Part shown: piece by piece, positions 5,925 to 10,622 of the stretch | Layout of the letters: the number at the start of each line of letters is the position of its first letter | Numbering within the stretch: the stretch's first letter is position 1 | NCBI GenBank assembly: GCA_019421315.1 | Contig: JAHZFN010000027.1 | Span: 1 to 10,622, forward strand | Source: Peptococcaceae bacterium | GTDB taxonomy: Bacteria > Bacillota > Dehalobacteriia > UBA4068 > UBA4997 | Direction of reading: 5' to 3' | Length of the DNA stretch: 10,622 bases | Position numbers and translations under genes: made by a program | Notes under the pieces: model-generated | What the model saw: the letters and a program-made list of their open reading frames with translations, nothing else | Told to the model about the DNA's origin: nothing | Database searches by the model: none

Positions 5925-6944
5925 TCAGTCATCCTTGAGGTTGATAATACCGATTTTGCCCGCTCCGAAAAGCAGCAGCAAAATGAATACCACCAAAATA
6001 ATCAACGCAACCCATGTGCTGATCATAGTCATCAAAACAGCCACAAAACTCATCAGCATGGTGATGGCGTAAATTATTAAAACCGTTTGCTTCTGAGAAA
6101 GCCCCATTGCCAAAAGCCTGTGGTGCAGATGCCCCTTGTCAGGCTGAAAAATCGGTTTATGCTCCTTGGCACGGCGGAAAATGGCAAAAAACGTATCGAA
6201 AATCGGTATGCCCAAAATCAAAATCGGCACCAAAAGAGAAATTATCGTGGCGCCCTTGGCGCAGCCGGAAATTGCCAGCGCCGCCAAAACAAAGCCCAGC
6301 GTCAGCGACCCCGAATCCCCCATAAAAATCGAAGCGGGATTGAAGTTGTAACGCAAAAAGCCAAAAGTGGCAAAAGCCAGACAAATGCAGTAAACGGCAG
6401 TCAAATTCTGCCCCGTCGTCAAAAGCACAACCGCCATTGTTAAAGCGGAAATGGCGCTGACACCCCCTGCCAGTCCGTCCAAGCCGTCGATCAGATTAAC
6501 GGCGTTGCTGATACCAACCAGCCACAAAACGGTAATGGGTATACCCCAGAAATCAATGTAAATTATATTGCCGCCAAAGGGGTTCGTCAAATATTTGATG
6601 TAGCCGCCGAAAGCAACAAAAACCAACGCCGCCGCCAGCTGCCCTAAAAGCTTAACCGACGGTTTAATGGATTTAATATCGTCCACAATGCCGACAGCAA
6701 AAACAATGGTGGCACTCAAAAGCAAACCGATTGTGCGGCCTGAAATGCCGCCGTAAAAAACAGCCCCTGCCATAAAACCGCAGAAAATTCCCAAGCCGCC
6801 CATCCTGGGCATCAGCTTTGTATGTACTTTTCGGGCGTCGGGCTTGTCCACAGCGCCGACTATGGGCGCCAATTTTTTTGCCACGGGCGTCATTATCAAG
6901 GCAACAACCAACGACAACGCCGCCGCAATCAAAAGCTTTAACAT
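5925..6944 (-). CDS. Undecaprenyl-phosphate HexNAc-1-phosphate transferase (WecA/TagO type)
   Basis: Polytopic enzyme of the MraY/WecA/TagO family. It transfers HexNAc-1-phosphate (usually GlcNAc-1-P from UDP-GlcNAc) onto undecaprenyl phosphate, the first membrane step for wall polymers. Length 339 aa with about ten membrane helices. Visible motifs are DKPDARKVH (33-41), the catalytic Asp pair in GIVDDIKS (Asp88/Asp89), NLIDGLDGLAGG (150-161), FMGDSGSL (207-214), Asp250 in IPIFDT, and the basic cytosolic loop DKGHLHHRLL (269-278). This His-rich form separates WecA/TagO proteins from MraY, which uses UDP-MurNAc-pentapeptide. The ATG at 6944 has only a weak GGATTGG site. Neighbouring csaB and flippase genes suggest that it starts the pyruvylated polymer. 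Gene naming (tagO, wecA) depends on the polymer, so I leave the symbol blank. Confidence 0.93.
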   Translation of the reverse strand: MLKLLIAAALSLVVALIMTPVAKKLAPIVGAVDKPDARKVHTKLMPRMGGLGIFCGFMAGAVFYGGISGRTIGLLLSATIVFAVGIVDDIKSIKPSVKLLGQLAAALVFVAFGGYIKYLTNPFGGNIIYIDFWGIPITVLWLVGISNAVNLIDGLDGLAGGVSAISALTMAVVLLTTGQNLTAVYCICLAFATFGFLRYNFNPASIFMGDSGSLTLGFVLAALAISGCAKGATIISLLVPILILGIPIFDTFFAIFRRAKEHKPIFQPDKGHLHHRLLAMGLSQKQTVLIIYAITMLMSFVAVLMTMISTWVALIILVVFILLLLFGAGKIGIINLKDD

Positions 6945-7081
6945 AATGTACCAATCCGAAAATACGGAATCCTTTCTTTAATTCACACTAAATCCTACTT
7001 TTATTACAGTTCTTATCAAAACTTCAACTCTGAAATTTTTATCTGCAAATCTTAATTTAGATAATTATATTTTATAAATTA

Positions 7082-7148
7082 ATTTTAAAATTCTTATTAA
7101 ATATTTATTGCCGAATTTTAAATTCAGATTTTAAATACAAATTTTAAA
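7082..7148. repeat. Phased ATTTTAAA motifs between wecA and murJ
   Basis: ATTTTAAA occurs at 7115, 7128 and 7141, exactly 13 bp apart, and once more at 7082. The whole 247-bp gap (6945-7191) is very AT-rich. I find no clear terminator after murJ and no convincing promoter for wecA in it, so the two genes may be one transcript or separate ones. Confidence 0.4.
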
Positions 7149-7191
7149 CACTTTAACCGTCGATTTTCCGCAGGCTGATTTCCGTAGAATA

Positions 7192-8754
7192 TTAAGCTTT
7201 TTTCAGCTTTTTCTTCACTGCATCCATAACCATTTTGGTTTCTTCCAGTTTCAGTGCAAATATCATTATAGCATAAACGGCAATGCCGACGCAAATGCCG
7301 ACACCAACCAAAAGCACAACGCCGTGAGTTGCGGTAAGGTCAACGCCCAAAGCGGTAAATCCGAAACGAACCGCCAAAACCGCCAAAACCATAACGCCAG
7401 CCGCCACAAACATTTTTATCAAAGAAATCAGCAGATTGCCCTCTTTCAAATCCTTCAGAGATTTGAGCTTCAGATAATAATACATACCGATTGTACCTAT
7501 CAAAAGAGCCAGGGAATTTGCCAAAGCCAATCCCGAACCGCCGTAAGGCATCAGTTTGAAGAGAGCAAAGCTCAAAACAATATCGGCAAGAATGATGAAA
7601 CCGCCGATTTTGACGGGAGTTATAACATCCTCCAAAGCATAAAATGCCCTGGTCAGAACCATATTGACAGAAATCGGCACCAAACCCACCGTGAACATCA
7701 TCAAGGCGCAGGCCGTCGCCAGGGTTGCGCTGTGATCAAAGGAACCTCTTTCAAAAACAATCTGCACAATGGGAGATGCCAAAACGCAAAGCCCTGCCGC
7801 AGCGGGAATTGCCACCAGGCAAACCATGCCGATACCTCTTTTCAGAGTTTGCGCCATTTTGTGCCAGTTTTTCGTCAAAGCCATCTCCGAAAGCGATGGA
7901 TAAATGGCGTATGCCACGGCGTTGACAAAAATACCGATTGGCAGCATCATCAGCTTATTGGAATAATTTAGGCAGGAAATACTGCCCTCTGCCAAATACG
8001 AAGCGAAAATACGGTTTACCGCAAAACAAATTTGGTTTACGGCAACACCCAAAATAATGGGCAGAATATCCCTGATAATTTGGCGGATGTCGGGGTGTTT
8101 AAGCCCCAAAACCAACCGATATTTAAAGCCGATCCGCCAAAGCACGGGAATTTGAATCAAAAAGAACCCGATAAAGCTTATGAGTGTTCCCCAAGCCAAG
8201 CCCCAAATGCCGACCGAAGAAGCAAAAATCAAAACGGAAGCAATGATAATCAAATTGGAAAAACCGGGGGCAAAAGCCGCCACGCCGAATTTATAGGACG
8301 CATTGGCAATGCCTGTGAAAACCATGCCCACGCCCATGAAAATTACGGACGGAAACATTATTCTGGTCAGCTGCGCAGTCAAAGCCGCCTCCTCGGCGGA
8401 AAAGCCGGGCGCCAAAAGCTTGACCAAAACAGCGGAAATTATCATGCCCAAAGCTGTAATGACAAACAGCCCCAGCGCCGTTATATTGATGGCGCAGCTA
8501 CCCACATACCAGGCTTCTTCTTTGTTATTGCTGACTAAATGCTTTGTCAAAATCGGCACAACGGCAGTTACCAAAGCATAGCCCAAAATTGCCTGCAAAA
8601 AATAGGGAATTGTGTAAGCGATTTGGTAAGCATCGGTTAGGGTTCCGGCGCCGTAGGCGTTGGCGATAAAAGATTCCCGCAGGAAACCCAAAATCTTGAC
8701 GCAGATATTAATAACCAGAATAACCCCTGTTGCCTTAACTATACTCTTTCCCAT
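7192..8754 (-). CDS. murJ: MurJ-family (MOP superfamily) lipid-linked precursor flippase
   Basis: 520 residues, about 14 membrane helices, the usual size for MurJ/MviN. The N-terminus ILGFLRESFIANAYGAG, TDAY, then IP matches the family signature. MurJ flips lipid II across the cytoplasmic membrane, and related MOP proteins flip other undecaprenyl-linked oligosaccharides. By eye, the usual LRR..AEGA segment after helix 2 reads LQAILGYALV here, so an Arg important in E. coli MurJ (Arg52) is replaced by Gln. That leaves open a role in exporting the secondary wall polymer instead of lipid II. The ATG at 8754 has AAGGAG (8760-8765) upstream. Only 15 nt separate it from the csaB stop, and the ribosome binding site fills that gap, so csaB and this gene are almost surely co-transcribed and perhaps coupled. 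The C-terminus is a basic KKKLKK tail. Confidence 0.9.
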   Translation of the reverse strand: MGKSIVKATGVILVINICVKILGFLRESFIANAYGAGTLTDAYQIAYTIPYFLQAILGYALVTAVVPILTKHLVSNNKEEAWYVGSCAINITALGLFVITALGMIISAVLVKLLAPGFSAEEAALTAQLTRIMFPSVIFMGVGMVFTGIANASYKFGVAAFAPGFSNLIIIASVLIFASSVGIWGLAWGTLISFIGFFLIQIPVLWRIGFKYRLVLGLKHPDIRQIIRDILPIILGVAVNQICFAVNRIFASYLAEGSISCLNYSNKLMMLPIGIFVNAVAYAIYPSLSEMALTKNWHKMAQTLKRGIGMVCLVAIPAAAGLCVLASPIVQIVFERGSFDHSATLATACALMMFTVGLVPISVNMVLTRAFYALEDVITPVKIGGFIILADIVLSFALFKLMPYGGSGLALANSLALLIGTIGMYYYLKLKSLKDLKEGNLLISLIKMFVAAGVMVLAVLAVRFGFTALGVDLTATHGVVLLVGVGICVGIAVYAIMIFALKLEETKMVMDAVKKKLKKA

Positions 8755-8769
8755 GTTATCTCCTTAATA

Positions 8770-9813
8770 CTACAAAGATCTGTTATATATATCGGAAATT
8801 CTTTGCAAAATTTCCTGCCACTGCTCAGAATAATCTTTTTTTTCAACTCGGGCACAGCAGCCTTTTTGCACAGCCGACACAATGCTTTCGGCGGTAACAT
8901 TTTCCGCATTGCCCAAAACCTCGATATTTTCCCTTTTGGCAAAGCTGTCAATTTTTGGATCGTAGCTGATGGCGGCGCAGGCGGTTTCCGCACCTTTCGC
9001 CATAATCAGAGAATGCAAACGCATACCAACCAAAAAATCGGCACAGGCAATATCTGAATAAAGCTGCAAAGGACTTTCGTATGGTAAAATGTCGCATTTA
9101 TTATTTAAAGCATTATTGATTTTGTTTGCCAAATCTTCATCCACATTTTTCTGGAACGGAAGCAAAACAACATCATAATTTTCCGCCGACAGTATATCAA
9201 CAGCCTTGACAATTTCGGTTTCGGCAAAATTCCGCCAGGGGCGAACCGCCACCAAAACCTTTTTGCCGCTGTGTTTTTTTGCGGCATAGTCGGGATTCCA
9301 GTTCAAAACGGGGTCGCAGGTTAAAATCATCTTGTTTTGGGGCAAACCGATTTTCACCGCCAAATTCAAGCTTTCCGCATCCCGCCAGGACAAAAATTCA
9401 CAGTTTTGCATAGCTTTTTTGGTTCTTCTTCTACCCAAAAAGGTATTGAGAGGACCCAAGCCCTGCGCCAAAACCACAGACGGCACATTGGCTTTTGCCG
9501 CCATTTTCAGCATTGCCGCATAATAATAAACACTGCGGACACTTGTCACATCCTGGAACAAACTGCCGCCGCCGCTGATAAAAAGAGCAGCGTGCTGAAG
9601 CTCGTCCTTGATTGCCCGAAAATTCTTTCTGTCAACAGCTTTCAGGTCATATTCACGATTGGCTTTTTCCGTTTTGGCAGGGTTTGCCGACAAAGCGATC
9701 AAAGGAGCATCGGGCAAAATATCCCGCAGCATTTTCACAACGGCAGAAAGAACAGCCTCGTCGCCGCCGTTATCGAAACCGAAATAACCTGAAAGCAAAA
9801 TTGATTTATCCAT
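8770..9813 (-). CDS. csaB: Polysaccharide pyruvyl transferase CsaB
   Basis: 347 residues, the usual size for CsaB. It transfers pyruvate from phosphoenolpyruvate as a ketal onto a sugar (ManNAc where studied) of the secondary cell-wall polymer. In Bacillus anthracis this makes the ligand for SLH-domain proteins. The sequence shows the GT-B-like opening SGYFGFDNGGDEAVL (8-22), SGGGSLFQD (80-88), GLGP (118-121), RPWRNF (191-196), the C-terminal GMRLHSLIMA (263-272, with His267) and SYDPKI (283-288). All of these recur in the pyruvyl transferase family. It is cytoplasmic with no membrane segment. The ATG at 9813 has AAGGA at 9821-9825, 7 nt away. The leader carries tandem repeats that multiply this AAGGA motif. 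The MurJ-family gene follows after 15 nt, an arrangement like the B. anthracis csaA-csaB pair with order reversed. Confidence 0.94.
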   Translation of the reverse strand: MDKSILLSGYFGFDNGGDEAVLSAVVKMLRDILPDAPLIALSANPAKTEKANREYDLKAVDRKNFRAIKDELQHAALFISGGGSLFQDVTSVRSVYYYAAMLKMAAKANVPSVVLAQGLGPLNTFLGRRRTKKAMQNCEFLSWRDAESLNLAVKIGLPQNKMILTCDPVLNWNPDYAAKKHSGKKVLVAVRPWRNFAETEIVKAVDILSAENYDVVLLPFQKNVDEDLANKINNALNNKCDILPYESPLQLYSDIACADFLVGMRLHSLIMAKGAETACAAISYDPKIDSFAKRENIEVLGNAENVTAESIVSAVQKGCCARVEKKDYSEQWQEILQRISDIYNRSL

Positions 9814-9830
9814 AAATTCTTCCTTAAAAA

Positions 9831-9887
9831 TTTTTCCTTAATTTTTTCCTTTTTCCTTAATTTTTTCCTTTTTCCTTAATTTTTTCC
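9831..9887 (-). repeat. Three exact tandem copies of a 19-bp unit before csaB
   Basis: TTTTTCCTTAATTTTTTCC occurs at 9831-9849, 9850-9868 and 9869-9887 with no mismatch. On the transcribed strand each unit is purine-rich and gives AAGGA cores. Over 9821-9889 there are seven in all, starting at 9821, 9835, 9847, 9854, 9866, 9873 and 9885. The first is the presumed ribosome binding site of csaB. The block lies between a TATAAT and the csaB start, so it is probably in the mRNA leader. Confidence 0.9.
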
Positions 9888-9890
9888 TTT

Positions 9891-9896
9891 ATTATA
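9891..9896 (-). promoter_or_regulatory. Possible -10 element of csaB-murJ
   Basis: A perfect TATAAT on the minus strand lies 78 nt before the csaB ATG, upstream of the 19-bp repeats. The -35 at 17-18 bp (TATTTA or ATATTT) is poor, so the promoter is only a suggestion. I see no terminator between the DUF5693-like gene and csaB, so read-through is the alternative. Confidence 0.3.
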
Positions 9897-9932
9897 AAAT
9901 ATTATTACTACATTAAATATTATTACTACATT
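9897..9932. repeat. Two exact tandem copies of an 18-bp unit
   Basis: AAATATTATTACTACATT occurs at 9897-9914 and 9915-9932 with no mismatch. It directly abuts a minus-strand TATAAT (9891-9896), where it fills the promoter spacer and -35 region. Confidence 0.85.
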
Positions 9933-9956
9933 TTACTGTATTTTTTGTTTACTTTT

Positions 9957-10622
9957 TTATTTAGCCGTTGCTTGACTAAGCTTGCTGTTCAGCCATTTTA
10001 CAGCAGCTTTGACAATCAAAATCAAAATAATGCCGATGATAATGCCGAGGAACAAACCAACCGCTGTTCTGAGTATGGAAATCAGAAGAGGCGTGTGCAG
10101 ATGTTCAAAGGTATTCACCAAGCTCACCTGACCGATGGCGCCCAAAACCAGCAACGGCCAAAGGTTTTTTTTGTAGCCGTAGTACATGGTAAGCAGCATA
10201 AGCGGGTGCGCAAACAAAAATTCTTTGGTTCTGGGGCGGGCGCCAAAGGTGGAATCCAGGAAGCTGCGGAAAGCCAGTTCCCAAGTGGCAACTTCGGGGT
10301 CGTTGGTGGAACGCAGCATATAAACAGCGAAAATCACGATAATTACACCAACCAAAACCAAAATGCCCACAGTTACAGGTTTTTTCAGCAAATCTCGGAT
10401 CATCACCACAACGTTGCGGTCATAACCCTTTAATATGTTGGTCTGGTACCAATAATACAAAGCCAGGAACAAAAGGGGAAGCAGCTGGGATACTTTGATA
10501 CCGGAGAAGAAGCTGACGCCTGTCATATAATCTCTGGTTGAGAGCAAACCAACCACAAAAACCGCCCCGATCAGGGAAATTGCCGTCATGCCGATTAAAG
10601 AAAGCACCGCCTGAAAAATGCT
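9957..10622 (-). CDS. DUF5693-like polytopic membrane protein, C-terminal part
   Basis: The frame is open to the right edge, so only the last 221 residues are visible. The first in-window start-like codon (GTG at 10607) is internal. Five or six membrane helices can be read, ending in a long hydrophobic helix (LGIIIGIILILIVKAAVKWL) and a basic tail. The stretch GARPRTKEFLFAHPLMLL, followed by a small membrane loop, is what I recall from the DUF5693 family, large Firmicute membrane proteins of unknown function often found beside csaB. That assignment is from memory and was not searched. It ends 143 nt before csaB with no terminator between, which suggests a shared transcript and a role in making or exporting the same surface polymer. 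The function is unknown. Confidence 0.72.
   Translation of the reverse strand, partial: SIFQAVLSLIGMTAISLIGAVFVVGLLSTRDYMTGVSFFSGIKVSQLLPLLFLALYYWYQTNILKGYDRNVVVMIRDLLKKPVTVGILVLVGVIIVIFAVYMLRSTNDPEVATWELAFRSFLDSTFGARPRTKEFLFAHPLMLLTMYYGYKKNLWPLLVLGAIGQVSLVNTFEHLHTPLLISILRTAVGLFLGIIIGIILILIVKAAVKWLNSKLSQATAK

Noticed and set aside
9831..9932. CRISPR array
   Set aside because: The copies are directly adjacent with no spacers, are AT-only low-complexity units, and no cas gene is near.

Overview
The window looks like chromosomal DNA of a low-to-mid GC Firmicute, most plausibly a Negativicute (for example an Acidaminococcaceae/Phascolarctobacterium-like genome). The reasons are the AT-rich intergenic DNA with strong AGGAGG-type ribosome binding sites, the htrA-rlmH pair, and a cluster of csaB, a DUF5693-type membrane protein, a MurJ-family flippase and a TagO/WecA-type transferase. 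The taxon is inferred from gene content, not from a marker search. All but one of the genes read on the minus strand, so genes are met from 3' to 5' as coordinates rise.

Layout. (1) 78-1869: htrA followed by rlmH. The pair has a sigma-A-like promoter overlapped by an inverted repeat and ends at a strong hairpin. (2) 2111-3348: a two-gene unit made of an unrecognised 128-aa membrane-anchored protein and the ComF-type phosphoribosyltransferase, ended by a terminator. (3) 3445-3812: two very small zinc-knuckle genes that converge. The plus-strand one has only 46 codons. (4) 3813-4216: a 404-bp AT-rich non-coding stretch, then a 292-aa alpha-helical (HEAT-like) protein of unknown role. (5) 5213-6944: a membrane-anchored SH3b protein with a TTG start and a clear terminator, downstream of a wecA/tagO-type glycosyl-1-phosphate transferase. 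(6) 7192-10622: a DUF5693-like membrane protein (cut by the right edge), csaB and a MurJ-family flippase.

How the genes may work together. Blocks 5 and 6 read as a cell-surface polymer module. WecA/TagO would load a HexNAc-1-phosphate onto undecaprenyl phosphate, CsaB would pyruvylate the growing or finished secondary cell-wall polymer, and the MurJ-family protein would flip lipid II or the polymer precursor. The SH3b protein may touch the wall. In other Firmicutes, pyruvylated wall polymer is the ligand of SLH domains. Blocks 1 and 2 are housekeeping genes: envelope proteolysis, rRNA modification and a DNA-uptake-related PRTase.

I see no CRISPR array, tRNA, rRNA, insertion sequence or prophage, and no obviously new multi-gene defence or mobile system. 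The most interesting signals are small: a 3 x 19-bp exact tandem repeat directly before csaB that multiplies Shine-Dalgarno-like AAGGA motifs, an operator-like double palindrome at the htrA promoter, and the convergent zinc-knuckle mini-genes.
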